Shown here: piece after piece, positions 43,506-54,802 of the stretch
Numbering within the stretch: the stretch's first letter is position 1
Layout of the letters: every line of letters starts with the position of its first letter
NCBI RefSeq assembly: GCF_003248515.1
Contig: NZ_QFOB01000005.1
Coordinates: 1-64,000 of the forward strand
DNA: 64,000 nucleotides
Source of the DNA: Sphingomonas sp.
GTDB taxonomy: Bacteria; Pseudomonadota; Alphaproteobacteria; Sphingomonadales; Sphingomonadaceae
Direction: 5' to 3'
Notes under the pieces: model-generated
The model's input: the letters and a program-made list of their open reading frames with translations, nothing else
Databases searched by the model: none
What the model was told of the DNA's origin: nothing
Program-made: the position numbers and the translations under genes

Positions 43506-44497
43506 CAGTCTCCCGAGGCGCCGCCGCCTCCGAAATCGCCGCCACCGCCACCGGTGAAGCCGCCGCCGCCCCAGCTGCCGTCCGATCCGCCGCCACCGCC
43601 ACCCCAGCCGCCGCCGTCATTGCCACCCCAACTGCTGCCGGAGGATCGGTTGCCGCGGCTGGCATGATCCAGCAATTCGCTCGCCGCCCACAGCCAGATC
43701 CAGCCATTGCCGTCGCCGCTGCGATAACGCCGCTGGCCCCACGGTCCGGCGGCCCGGTTGGCGCTGCCGCCACGGCCCCGCCGCATCGCGAGGATCACGA
43801 AGATCACCACGAAGCCCCAGAAGATCAGGCCGAAGGGCACGCCCCCGCCGCTGGACGATCGCCTGTGCGCCTGATCGAATTGCTTCGCGGCCTTGGCGGC
43901 CTCCGCCCTGGCCTGATCGTCCGGCGCGCTCAATTGGGCGATGATCGCATCCGTGCCGGCCTCGATCCCGCCGGCCATGTCGTCATTCTTGAAGGCGGGC
44001 ACGATGCGGTTGCGGATGATGATGCTCGAAAGCGCGTCGGTCATCACCGGCTCCAGCCGGCGGCCCACCTCGATGCGAACCTTCCGCTCCTTGGGCGCGA
44101 CGATCAGGATCACGCCATTGTCGGCATCCTTCAGGCCCACGCGCCAGCTCCGGCCGAGCCGATAGCCATAATCCTCGATCGCATAGCCCTGAAGGTCGGG
44201 AATGGTGGCGATCACCAACTGGCGCTGCGTCTGCTGCTGAAAGGCCTCCAGTTTCGCTTCCAGCGCGGCCTTGCGATCGTCGGGAATCACGTGGGCATCG
44301 TCCACTACCAACCCCGTCAACTTGGGGAAGGTCTGGGCGATGCCGGCCGACGGAACAAGTATCGTCAGGGCGAGTGCGAGCAGGGCGAGGATGGCGGCCA
44401 GCCCCACTCCGGCGAAGGTCGGAATGCGGAGCTTCGGGCGCAACGCCTGCGGCCCTGAACCCCGGCCGCCGCCGGGATACGGGGGGAGGGGGGTCAC
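43502..44497 (-). CDS. TPM domain (YgcG-like) secreted/membrane protein with Gly-rich tail
   Basis: The protein has 331 residues. An N-terminal hydrophobic segment (LAAILALLALALTILVPSAG) serves as signal. The TPM domain follows: FPKLTGLVVDDAHVIPDDRK, RQLVIATIPDLQGYAIEDYG, NGVILIVAPKERKVRIEVGR and RLEPVMTDALSSIII. A transmembrane segment (FGLIFWGFVVIFVILAM) precedes a C-terminal tail made almost only of Gly, Ser and Trp. This is the YgcG architecture. It lies 10 bases after lemA and is coupled to the second TPM gene. Confidence 0.9.
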   Translation of the reverse strand: MTPLPPYPGGGRGSGPQALRPKLRIPTFAGVGLAAILALLALALTILVPSAGIAQTFPKLTGLVVDDAHVIPDDRKAALEAKLEAFQQQTQRQLVIATIPDLQGYAIEDYGYRLGRSWRVGLKDADNGVILIVAPKERKVRIEVGRRLEPVMTDALSSIIIRNRIVPAFKNDDMAGGIEAGTDAIIAQLSAPDDQARAEAAKAAKQFDQAHRRSSSGGGVPFGLIFWGFVVIFVILAMRRGRGGSANRAAGPWGQRRYRSGDGNGWIWLWAASELLDHASRGNRSSGSSWGGNDGGGWGGGGGGSDGSWGGGGFTGGGGGDFGGGGASGDW

Positions 44498-44507
44498 CCG
44501 ATCGCCC

Positions 44508-45098
44508 TTAGAAATTCACCTTCGGGGCTTCCTCCGCGCCCGCGCTGGTCGCCTGGAAGGTCGCCATCGGCTTGGCGCCGTAGAAGATCTTGGCGCCCAC
44601 CGCGTCAGGGAAGGTGCGGATGCGGGTGTTATAGGCCTGTACCGCCTGATTATAATCGCGCCGGGCGATGGTGATGCGATTCTCCGTGCCTTCCAGCTGG
44701 CTTTGCAGCGTCTGGTAGCCGGCCTGGCTTTGCAGTTCCGGATAGGCTTCCTGCATCTTCTGAAGCGAAAGGCCCAGCGTGCTCTGCGCGCGATCGAACT
44801 GGGCCAGCTTGGCCGGATCGGTCAGGTCGTTGGCGGAAACGCGCACCGTATTCGCCGCGGCGCGCGCCTGCGTCACCTCGACGAGGATGCTTTTCTCCTG
44901 TGCGCCGGCGGCCTTCACCGTCGCCACGAGATTGGGCACCAGATCGGCGCGGCGCTGATATTCGTTCTGCACATCCGCCCACTTCGCCTTGGCATTTTCC
45001 TCGGCGGTGGGGATGGTGTTGATGCCGCAGCCGGCCAGCGCGAGCGCGGCGATCGGTGCTGCGAAAGCCAGACGGGTCTTGGTGGAAAGCGACATCAT
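44508..45098 (-). CDS. lemA: LemA family lipoprotein
   Basis: The protein has 196 residues from the first ATG at 45098 (GAGGA upstream). The N-terminus ends in a lipobox, PIAALALAGC, so it is probably lipidated. The helical LemA domain reads WADVQNEYQRRADLVPNLVA, TVKAAGAQEKSILVEVTQAR and FDRAQSTLGLSLQKMQEAYP. LemA proteins are conserved and often co-occur with TPM proteins, as here; their molecular role is not known. It is the first gene of the lemA-TPM-TPM operon. Confidence 0.93.
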   Translation of the reverse strand: MMSLSTKTRLAFAAPIAALALAGCGINTIPTAEENAKAKWADVQNEYQRRADLVPNLVATVKAAGAQEKSILVEVTQARAAANTVRVSANDLTDPAKLAQFDRAQSTLGLSLQKMQEAYPELQSQAGYQTLQSQLEGTENRITIARRDYNQAVQAYNTRIRTFPDAVGAKIFYGAKPMATFQATSAGAEEAPKVNF

Positions 45099-45246
45099 GG
45101 GTCCTCGAAGGGATTGTTTAGGTTGCGCCGTCTTACTTGGGTAGCACACGGGCGGCAATCAAGATCGAAGCGTTAGCCGGGGTTGATCCCGCGCGCGGGA
45201 GCGCGGAGAAGAGATGGGGGGACGGGAACGGCCGGAAGGAGTTTCG

Positions 45247-45699
45247 ATGTTTAAGGAGTTCAAGGCATTCATCAATCGCGGCAACGTGATGGATCTTGCC
45301 GTCGCGGTCATCATCGGTGCTGCCTTCGGCAAGATCGTGACCAGCCTGACCGACGATATTATCATGCCGATCATCGGCAAGATATTCGGCGGACTCGATT
45401 TTTCGGGCTATTTCCTCACGCTGGGGCCGATCCCGGCCGATTATAAGGGATCGCTGGCCAGCTATGCCGATCTGAAGAAAGCGGGCGTGCCCCTGCTCGG
45501 CTATGGCGAATTCGTGACGCAGATCGTCAATTTCCTCATCGTCGCCTTCATCATCTTCCTCCTGCTGCGGACCGTGAACAAGGCGATGGCAGCGGTGGAG
45601 CGTGAAAAGGCGCTGGAAGCCGCCGCGCCCGCGCCGGACAGCCCCGAAGTGGAACTGCTCCGCGAAATCCGCGACGAACTGAAAAGCCGCGCGAACTGA
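45247..45699 (+). CDS. mscL: Large-conductance mechanosensitive channel
   Basis: The protein has 150 residues from the ATG at 45247 (GGAAGGAG upstream). It has the MscL N-terminal helix FKEFKAFINRGNVMDLAVAV, the pore helix VIIGAAFGKIVTSLTDDIIM, a periplasmic loop, TM2 (FVTQIVNFLIVAFIIFLLLR), and a charged C-terminal helix with EVELLREIRDEL. It forms a homopentameric channel in the inner membrane that opens under osmotic downshock. It is divergent from lemA and followed by tmRNA. Confidence 0.97.
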   Translation: MFKEFKAFINRGNVMDLAVAVIIGAAFGKIVTSLTDDIIMPIIGKIFGGLDFSGYFLTLGPIPADYKGSLASYADLKKAGVPLLGYGEFVTQIVNFLIVAFIIFLLLRTVNKAMAAVEREKALEAAAPAPDSPEVELLREIRDELKSRAN

Positions 45700-45726
45700 T
45701 CGCAGAGGGGCGGCCCCGCGCCGCCC

Positions 45727-45755
45727 TTCACATTGGCGAGCCGCCTGCCTATATC
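45727..45755 (+). promoter_or_regulatory. Probable sigma-70 promoter of tmRNA
   Basis: TTCACA (45727-45732) and TATATC (45750-45755) are 17 bases apart, close to the sigma-70 consensus, and sit just before the acceptor piece of the tmRNA. The start site would be near 45762. Confidence 0.45.
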
Positions 45756-45761
45756 GGCCGG

Positions 45762-46085
45762 GCCGGGGTTCGCCCCGGCTATGGCGATAAATGGTGCGAC
45801 GTTTCGAAGCAGCGGACCCGGGGGCGGTACCCGGCGGCTCCACCAAAACCGGCCTTGTCCCTCCTGGGAGAAGGCCGGCTCTGAAGGGGCCGAACTAGGA
45901 TCGACGTGTTTGCGGGATGCGTATTTTCGCCCGGGCTGAGTAACCCGTTAAAGGCTCAAAACCACAAGTGCCAACGACAACGAGGCGCTCGCGATTGCCG
46001 CGTAATCAAGGCCTAACGGCTTAGATTACAAGGCTTGAACGCGGTTCGGGCCGCACCGGGCAACAGAAGCGGATTCCGGCGGCCG
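45762..46085 (+). ncRNA. ssrA: tmRNA, two-piece circularly permuted form
   Basis: The acceptor piece comes first and ends in GGCGGCTCCACCA at 45845, after a T-arm with stem CCGGG/CCCGG. A short hairpin loop (45846-45885) follows, then the coding piece begins GGGGCCGAACTAGGATCGAC at 45886. GGGGCCG pairs with CGGCTCC of the acceptor piece. The tag frame at 45970-46005 encodes ANDNEALAIAA and then TAA. This is the alphaproteobacterial permuted arrangement, in which processing yields two RNA pieces. It rescues stalled ribosomes with SmpB and tags proteins for ClpXP. The outer ends are approximate; the terminator is at 46086-46128. Confidence 0.93.
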
Positions 46086-46128
46086 CCGGGGGGGCCGAGC
46101 AACAGAACCCCCCGGACTTTCCCTTTTT
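46086..46128 (+). terminator. Rho-independent terminator of tmRNA
   Basis: CCGGGGGG (46086-46093) pairs with CCCCCCGG (46108-46115), followed by ACTTTCCCTTTTTC. It is a strong stem with a T-rich tail. Confidence 0.8.
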
Positions 46129-46242
46129 CGATCCGGGCTCCGCCCATGCCCGCACCGGGCATTCCATTTGGGATATCCTGCCTGCGGAGCTGGGGGAGCG
46201 CGTCGGTGCGCGAATGGCTTGGGCTGATCCCCGAAAGGGCTT

Positions 46243-46977
46243 TCAGCGCGCGAAGGCCAGCCGCAGCGACATCGTCGCGCGCAGATCCCGGCGCTGCCGC
46301 ATATCCAGCGCGCGCTGGTCATTCGCATCGATCGTCATCGCCCCCGTCTCGACGCCGAAGGTCATGCCACCGGCCCTGCCGCCCGGCGTGAATTCCGCTT
46401 TCAGTCGCGGCCCGCGTTCGGCGATCGACGCGCCGGATGCGATCGTGATCGCCCGGTCGATCGGGCTGCGGCCCGAAACCGATCGATTTTCGAACCAGCC
46501 GCCGTCGATCAGGAAGCGTTCGTCATGCTGCCAGCCGATGGAGATGGCGCGGGCGCTGGAGCCCAGCCAGCGCGCCCGATCCAGCGGGATGGTTGGTTTG
46601 CGGCGATCGGAAAGGAAGGATGCGCCGATCCGCACGGCCTCATGATCGAACGGGCGCATCAGATAGGCGACGTCCATCCGCCAGCGCGATGCGGCCTGCT
46701 GCACCCGGATGAGATTGCGGCTGCGCCCGATGCCGGTCCGCGCGTGGCTCGCGTCCAGCGTCAGCTCGCCGAAGCCGCTGTCGATCGCCAGATGCTGGGA
46801 TCGTTCGAGGGCATAGGGGTTCTGCTTCGGGATCTGCCGGAAATCGGCGGGCAGGGCGATGCGGGGGTATCGGGGCGGAAGCAGCGGTTGTTGCGCGCGG
46901 CCAGCCGCCCCCTCGGCCCGCGCACCGCTTGCGATCAGGATGAGAAGCGCAAAGCCCCCCGGCTTCTTCCAATCCAT
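46243..46977 (-). CDS. Exported protein of unknown function
   Basis: The protein has 244 residues. A hydrophobic signal (GGFALLILIASGARAEG) is followed by a Pro-rich linker and then alternating strand-like stretches (GELTLDASHARTGIGRSRNL; RAISIGWQHDERFLIDGGWF; RDLRATMSLRLAFAR). The alternating pattern and the short strands suggest an outer membrane or surface beta protein, but the C-terminus is Arg, not the usual Phe. I do not recognise the family. It converges on the tmRNA gene. Confidence 0.6.
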   Translation of the reverse strand: MDWKKPGGFALLILIASGARAEGAAGRAQQPLLPPRYPRIALPADFRQIPKQNPYALERSQHLAIDSGFGELTLDASHARTGIGRSRNLIRVQQAASRWRMDVAYLMRPFDHEAVRIGASFLSDRRKPTIPLDRARWLGSSARAISIGWQHDERFLIDGGWFENRSVSGRSPIDRAITIASGASIAERGPRLKAEFTPGGRAGGMTFGVETGAMTIDANDQRALDMRQRRDLRATMSLRLAFAR

Positions 46978-47130
46978 CCGCGACCCCCCTGCGGGTTGCC
47001 CCTCCGCCCCGATTCCATGACGGGGCGGCGCGGGGATTCCCGCACGCGGAGCGGGGGCAGGCGTGTCGGCTTTCGAATTTTGCAGAAGTCGATGCCGGTC
47101 CCGCGCCCGTTCGGGGGCGGGGCGGCTGGT

Positions 47131-47490
47131 TCAGCCCGCGACGGGCAGCGCCACCATGCCATCTGTGTGCCGCTCCAGCGGGCCATAGGCGATCACCACC
47201 TCCAGGCTCAGCGGCTGGCCGTAAAGGTGCGGAAAAAGCTGGCCTCCCCGCGATTCCTCCCAGCGGATCGCATCGCCCAGCGCCTCGAGATCGACGGCGG
47301 CAACGTGCAGCCCATCCTGCCCCGCAAAATGCTTGTCGACCGTTTCTGTCAGCTGGGCTGCCGTGGAAAGGTGGATATAGCCGTCCGCCAGATCGATCGG
47401 TGCGCCGGCGAAGCTGCCCTCATGCTCCAGCGTGTCCATCTGCGCGCTGGTCAGCACCTTGTAGGCGATCGGATCGGCCATGGTCGTCAT
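47131..47490 (-). CDS. DUF952 family protein
   Basis: The protein has 119 residues. The DUF952 pattern is clear: AYKVLTSAQMDTLEHEGSFA, GAPIDLADGYIHLSTAAQLT, ETVDKHFAGQDGLHVAAVDL, and GGQLFPHLYGQPLSLEVVIA. The conserved Asp/His in DGYIHLS and HLY are present. The function is unknown; ADP-ribosyl-like or glutathione-related roles have been guessed for the family. Its start overlaps the upstream 167-residue gene by 4 bases. Confidence 0.9.
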   Translation of the reverse strand: MTTMADPIAYKVLTSAQMDTLEHEGSFAGAPIDLADGYIHLSTAAQLTETVDKHFAGQDGLHVAAVDLEALGDAIRWEESRGGQLFPHLYGQPLSLEVVIAYGPLERHTDGMVALPVAG

Positions 47491-47990
47491 TCCTTGCTGT
47501 GCCTGTCCAGCACCGCGAGACAGGCATCGCGGGCGCGCGCCAGCTTCGGATCATCGATCACCGCCAGCGCATTGCGCGTATGGACCTCGAATACCTTGTC
47601 GTCGATCGGCCGCGTATCGATCCGCTGGTAGCAGATATCCTCCGCCCGGATGGCCGGGCCCATCATACCGAGCACGCCGGGGGCGTTGCGGCGCAGCGCG
47701 GTGGAAAGCGCGCCGAGCAGGGAATCCCCGGCCGGCCCGTTCGCGCCGGGGCGGAGTGACGCGGCAACGCGCAGCCAGCCCGCGTCCCCGCTCTCGATCG
47801 CGATCATCAATATGTCCCAGCGGCTGCCCCGGCCGGTCCCGTCGGCGGAGAGATCGGCCACGGCGCGGGCGGGGCCCTCCGTCTGGATCTGGCGCTCCAC
47901 CACGGTGCGCCGCTCCGGCGACATGGCCTCGATCAGGCAAGCGCCGACGCAGGCGAAGCCGGAGGCGACGGATCCGGGAGCGAACATCAT
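47487..47990 (-). CDS. Hypothetical protein coupled to the DUF952 gene
   Basis: The protein has 167 residues. The N-terminus (FAPGSVASGFACVGACLIEA) is weakly hydrophobic. The body is helical (DILMIAIESGDAGWLRVAAS; RNAPGVLGMMGPAIRAEDIC; EVHTRNALAVIDDPKLARAR). I do not recognise a family. It lies 30 bases beyond the gyrA stop on the same strand and overlaps the DUF952 gene, so it may be transcribed from gyrA. Confidence 0.7.
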   Translation of the reverse strand: MMFAPGSVASGFACVGACLIEAMSPERRTVVERQIQTEGPARAVADLSADGTGRGSRWDILMIAIESGDAGWLRVAASLRPGANGPAGDSLLGALSTALRRNAPGVLGMMGPAIRAEDICYQRIDTRPIDDKVFEVHTRNALAVIDDPKLARARDACLAVLDRHSKE

Positions 47991-48020
47991 CGCAAGCCCC
48001 GCGCCGCCGCCACCACGGCC

Positions 48021-50807
<2,787 letters not shown>

Positions 50808-51167
50808 GGATGTTTCCGTTTTGGTTGCGGGGGGAGGGGCCGTTCGGCCGGCCCGTGATGACCGTTTAGCGACAGGATCGCGCTTAGGCCAGCCCGCGCA
50901 GGCGCGTGTGCGCGAGGCTCATGCGCCGCGGGAGCGGATCCGTCCCGTCTCGCGCAGGGCTTCCCGGACGGCGCGTCGTGAACGAAGCGCCGGGCGGGCG
51001 CCGCGAGGCGCCTTCGCTCCCCATTCCGAAACAAAATATGTCCTGAGCGGGTTCAAAGGGCGTTCAGCCGTGCGGAGCCAGCTTGCATGCTTGTCGGCGC
51101 CGTCCGCCGGGGTTAACGACGCGACGCACTTACTCGGCCAAGCGACGCCAAGAGGAGATGAAGCCAG
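50808..51167. other. Divergent promoter region between gyrA and the TPR-like gene
   Basis: The 360 bases hold no convincing gene. An AT-rich patch near 51026-51050 (AACAAAATATGTCC) and the region 51090-51150 are likely promoter areas. The ribosome site AAGAGGAGATG precedes the start of the gene at 51168. Confidence 0.4.
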
Positions 51168-52424
51168 ATGAAGATGCTTTCCACCACCGCGCTCGGTCTC
51201 GCGCTGGCGTTCGGCGCGGTAACGGTGGCCGCGCCCGCCTTCGCGAAGGAAAAGGAGGCCAAGCCGGCTCCGATGGAGCTTTCTCCCAAGGTTCGCACGG
51301 CGGCGGTCGCCGCGCAGGGCGCGATCGCCAAGAATGATTTCCCCGGCGCCAAGACAGCGCTGGATGCCGCCGAGCCGGAGATCAAGACGGCCGACGATAA
51401 ATATATCATGGGCCAGCTCTATCTGCAGGTCGCGCAGAAGGGGCAGCAGCAGGATCTGTTCCCCAAGGCGGTGAACATGATGATCGACAGCGGCAAGGCG
51501 CCGCCCGAAATGGTCGCCCAGTTGCAGATGGTGAAGGGCAAGATCGCCTATCAGGCGAAGGATTATGCCACGGCGGAGCAGGCGCTTACCGCCGCGCAGG
51601 CCGCGGGCAGCACCGATCCGGATCTGATCCCGGTCCTCGTTTCGTCCCAGCATGAACAGGGCAAGGATCTGATCGCGCTCCAGGCGCTGACGGCCACGAT
51701 CGACAAGCAGCAGGCGGCGGGGCAGGCGGCTCCCGAAGCCTGGTATCAGCGCGGCATCGCGATCGGTTATGGCGCGAAGCCCGGCCCGGACAAGGCGGCG
51801 ATCAACGGCATCACTGCGGATCTCGCGAAGAAGTGGGTCTCGGCCTATCCGACGAAGAGCAACTGGCGTGATGCGCTCATCATCTATCGCGACAGTTCGA
51901 AGCTCGATCCGGATACGGAACTGGATCTCTATCGCCTCCTTTATTCCACGGGCGGGATGAAGGGCGAGCGCGATTACATGGATTATGTGCTCGCCACCTA
52001 TCTTCGCTATCCGGGCGAGGCGGCCGCCGTGCTCGCGGCCGGCACGTCCGCTGGTCAGGTGAACCCGGCCGGCAAGAATGCCGCCGAGATCAAGGGTATC
52101 GTCACCGCCAAGGTGCCGGCCGACAAGGCTTCGCTGGCCGGCGCCGGCAAGTCCGCCGCCGCCGCCGCGAACGGCAAGGTCGCGCAGAATACCGGCGATG
52201 CCTTCCTCGGCTATGGCGAATGGCCCAAGGCCGTCGAAATGTACAAGCTCGCGCTGCAGAAGGGCGGGGTGGACGCGAATGTCGTGAACATCCGCCTCGG
52301 CATGGCGCTCGCAAAATCGGGCGACGTGCCCGGCGCCAAGGCTGCCTTCGCCGCTGTCACCGGCCCGCGCAAGGCGCTGGCCGATCTGTGGACGGTCTAC
52401 GTCGATCATCCGCCGTCGGCCTGA
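51168..52424 (+). CDS. Exported TPR-like protein
   Basis: The protein has 418 residues. A signal peptide (MLSTTALGLALAFGAVTVAA-PAFA) is followed by helical repeats with TPR spacing, for example KVRTAAVAAQGAIAKNDFPG, AKDYATAEQALTAAQAAGST, and NTGDAFLGYGEWPKAVEMYK then GGVDANVVNIRLGMALAKSG. TPR repeats mediate protein binding, so a periplasmic scaffold or envelope role is likely, but the partner is unknown. A strong AAGAGGAG ribosome site precedes it and a T-tailed terminator follows at 52454. Confidence 0.85.
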   Translation: MKMLSTTALGLALAFGAVTVAAPAFAKEKEAKPAPMELSPKVRTAAVAAQGAIAKNDFPGAKTALDAAEPEIKTADDKYIMGQLYLQVAQKGQQQDLFPKAVNMMIDSGKAPPEMVAQLQMVKGKIAYQAKDYATAEQALTAAQAAGSTDPDLIPVLVSSQHEQGKDLIALQALTATIDKQQAAGQAAPEAWYQRGIAIGYGAKPGPDKAAINGITADLAKKWVSAYPTKSNWRDALIIYRDSSKLDPDTELDLYRLLYSTGGMKGERDYMDYVLATYLRYPGEAAAVLAAGTSAGQVNPAGKNAAEIKGIVTAKVPADKASLAGAGKSAAAAANGKVAQNTGDAFLGYGEWPKAVEMYKLALQKGGVDANVVNIRLGMALAKSGDVPGAKAAFAAVTGPRKALADLWTVYVDHPPSA

Positions 52425-52453
52425 TCGCCGGCACGATCGCTGGATCAGGGAAG

Positions 52454-52486
52454 CGCCGCTCCGGGTCATCCGGGGCGGCGTTTTCT
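52454..52486 (+). terminator. Rho-independent terminator after the TPR-like gene
   Basis: CGCCGCTCCGG pairs with CCGGGGCGGCG with one G-T pair, over a GTCAT loop, followed by TTTTCTTG. Confidence 0.85.
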
Positions 52487-52512
52487 TGTCTCCGGGCTGT
52501 GGGGTTCGCCTG

Positions 52513-53031
52513 TCAGGCCGGGTCGACGGGCACGCCCGGCACCTGCTTCGCGGTGCGGATCGTGAGCGAGGTCTTCACGCTCGCCACATTCGGCGCCGGC
52601 GTCAGCTTCGAGGTGAGGAAGAGCTGGAACGCCTGCAGATCGTGCGCCACGATCTTGAGAACGAAGTCGATCTCGCCATTCAGCATATGGCATTCGCGCA
52701 CTTCGGGCAGGGCCGTCACATGCTCCTCGAAGGCGAGTAGATCGCCCTCGGCCTGGCTTTTCAGGCTCACCATGGCGAAGACGGTGATGCCGAAGCCGAG
52801 CGCCGCGGCATCCAGTTCGGCATGATAGCCGCGAATCACGCCGGTCTCCTCCAGCGTGCGCACGCGGCGCAGGCAGGGCGGTGCCGTCAGGCCGACGCGA
52901 CCCGCCAGTTCGACATTCGTGATTCTGCCTTCGTCCTGCAGCGTTGCGAGAATGGCGCGGTCGATCGGATCGAGGGTCGGGTGGAGCGGCACGGACGTTC
53001 CTTGCGGGTAAAGCGGATTGGCGGTAATCAT
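52513..53031 (-). CDS. Lrp/AsnC family transcriptional regulator
   Basis: The protein has 172 residues. The winged helix-turn-helix reads LDPIDRAILATLQDEGRITN then VELAGRVGLTAPPCLRRVRT and LEETGVIRGYHAELD. The RAM (ligand-binding) domain follows: VFAMVSLKSQAEGDLLAFEE, VTALPEVRECHMLNGEIDFV, and LKIVAHDLQAFQLFLTSKL. It likely responds to an amino acid and regulates its metabolism. It is divergent from the degenerate kinase gene, with about 90 bases between. Confidence 0.93.
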   Translation of the reverse strand: MITANPLYPQGTSVPLHPTLDPIDRAILATLQDEGRITNVELAGRVGLTAPPCLRRVRTLEETGVIRGYHAELDAAALGFGITVFAMVSLKSQAEGDLLAFEEHVTALPEVRECHMLNGEIDFVLKIVAHDLQAFQLFLTSKLTPAPNVASVKTSLTIRTAKQVPGVPVDPA

Positions 53032-53121
53032 ATTGCGCAGCGCGGCAATTTTCCAAGCAAGACTTTGCTTCTCGTATGCGCCCGCCCGCGATATGATGCG
53101 GCTTCACGCCGCCGCGCGCTG

Positions 53122-54609
53122 ATGGGGGGAAAAGTGCGCTTCGACGACAGGATCGCGACGTTGCTGGGATGGGAGGCGCATGCGCCTGCCGATCGCGCGC
53201 GCATCTGGCGTCAGCTCGCCGATCTGCTGGGCCATGCGTGGGAGATTGACGGGCACCTCGTGGCCGAGGCTGTTGATCGGCTCAAGGAAACCGAACTGGA
53301 CGTGCCCTTGCCGGATCGGCGCCGGACGATCGGCGCGATCGATCTTGCCCATTCGCCGCCAGCCCTGCTCGCCTATCTCGCGTCGGATCCCGAAGCCTAT
53401 GGCGCGCTGTTGCCCGTGGCCCCCGTGCCGACGCCCGCCATCATCCCGGCCCGCGCCGAGGAGCCGCCGGCCGAGCCCGATTTCTGGCCGGATGTCTGGG
53501 ACGAGGATATTCTCGAACTCGGCGCGCCGGAAGGGGAGGGCGATGAAGAGCCCGTCGGCGCCAGCCAGATCAGCGATCTTCTCGCGCGGATCGATGCCTT
53601 CCACGCCCGCCGCGAAGAGCCTCAGGCCGGTGCGGGTTTCGCCTTCGAGATAGACGAGGCCGGCGCGCTGCACGCGCTGGATGGCACGCCCCTCTTCGCC
53701 CATTGTGCCGAGCCGCCGCAGGGCGTGGACGGGCAGGCGGCCGGCGCGTGGCGCATGAGCGCGGCGTTCACCGATGCGCGCCTGATCGTCGAGAGCGGCC
53801 AGCACGAAGGCGAATGGCGCATCTCGGCCGATCCGATTCGCAGCGAGAGCGGGCGGACGATCGGCTATCGCGGCATCGCCCGTGCGCCGCGCGCGGACGA
53901 AACGGCGGTGGTGCCGGCTGCCGTCGCCCCGGCGCCGTCCGCTGTGGCCTCGCGGCTCGATGCGGCGATCGATCGCCTGCGCGAGCCGCTGGAAGCGATC
54001 ATCGATGCGGCCAATCCCGAAATCCTGCCGCCGGGCGACGTGCGCGAGGCGGCGGGCGCTGTCCTGTCGCGTGGTGCCGCGCTGGCGGCCGCGATCGATA
54101 CGCTGGAACTGGCCGTGGCTGCGGCCGGCGATGGCGGGCTGGATGCGGCCGCCCTGCTCGTGCGGATCGATGCCGCGCTGCAGCCGCTGGCCGAGGCGCG
54201 CGGCCTCAAGATCAGCTTCCGTCTCGCGCGGGGCATGCCTCCGGTGGATGCCGATCCGCACCAGGTGGAACGGATGGTCGCGCGGCTGATCGGCGCGATT
54301 GTGGCGCTCGGGCGCCGCAACGAGCGGATCGTGGCCCGTCTCGGGCGAGACAAGGCCGATGGACGGATGCTTGCGCTCAGCGTCACCCGGCCCGGGCGCC
54401 TCACCGGATGGCCGCCCCAGGCCCTGCTCGATCCGCCCGCCGCGCTGGACGATGCCGATGCGCCGGAGCTTGGCCTTGGCTTCGCGCTGCGGCTTGTCGA
54501 TCGGCTGGCGCAGGATGCGGGCGGCAGGCTCGCCATCCATCACGATCGGATCATCCTCTCGCTGCCTTTGCCGGCCGAGCCCCGCCCGGTCCGCCTGCGG
54601 CGGGTCTAG
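53122..54609 (+). CDS. Degenerate sensor histidine kinase (pseudokinase)
   Basis: The protein has 495 residues from the ATG at 53122; a GTG at 53134 is an alternative. Residues 1-280 are a poorly recognisable sensory region, part of it PAS-like (GAWRMSAAFTDARLIVESGQ; WRISADPIRSESGRTIGYRG). The region that should hold the H-box reads DRLREPLEAIIDAAN around residue 284, so Asp284 stands where the phospho-accepting His is expected (HELRTPLNAII in active kinases). The ATPase part keeps a G-box-like GLGFALRLVDRLAQDAGGRL, but the N-box reads ERMVARLIGAIVALG without the Mg-binding Asn. It is therefore probably not an active kinase. There is no transmembrane segment. Confidence 0.8.
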   Translation: MGGKVRFDDRIATLLGWEAHAPADRARIWRQLADLLGHAWEIDGHLVAEAVDRLKETELDVPLPDRRRTIGAIDLAHSPPALLAYLASDPEAYGALLPVAPVPTPAIIPARAEEPPAEPDFWPDVWDEDILELGAPEGEGDEEPVGASQISDLLARIDAFHARREEPQAGAGFAFEIDEAGALHALDGTPLFAHCAEPPQGVDGQAAGAWRMSAAFTDARLIVESGQHEGEWRISADPIRSESGRTIGYRGIARAPRADETAVVPAAVAPAPSAVASRLDAAIDRLREPLEAIIDAANPEILPPGDVREAAGAVLSRGAALAAAIDTLELAVAAAGDGGLDAAALLVRIDAALQPLAEARGLKISFRLARGMPPVDADPHQVERMVARLIGAIVALGRRNERIVARLGRDKADGRMLALSVTRPGRLTGWPPQALLDPPAALDDADAPELGLGFALRLVDRLAQDAGGRLAIHHDRIILSLPLPAEPRPVRLRRV

Positions 54610-54678
54610 CCTGTGTGCGGAGGCGTCGGCTTCCGGTCTTGCAAGCAGGGACGCGGCTCCGCTATCGCGCATCCCAAC

Positions 54679-54754
54679 GGGCCTGTAGCTCAATGGTTAG
54701 AGCTGGCCGCTCATAACGGCTAGGTTGGGGGTTCGAGTCCCTCCGGGCCCACCA
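54679..54754 (+). tRNA. tRNA with CAT anticodon (Met or Ile2)
   Basis: The fold is standard: acceptor GGGCCTG with CCGGGCCC pairing, D-arm GCTC..GAGC, anticodon loop CTCATAA with CAT, T-arm GGTTCGAGTCC, and an encoded CCA. It is either elongator tRNA-Met or the lysidine-modified tRNA-Ile; the sequence alone does not decide. It is not initiator tRNA, as the GGG-CCC anticodon stem run is missing. Confidence 0.93.
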
Positions 54755-54802
54755 TTTCCATCCATCGCTCGCTCACGAATCCCACCGGATCCAGAGGCGC
54801 CT

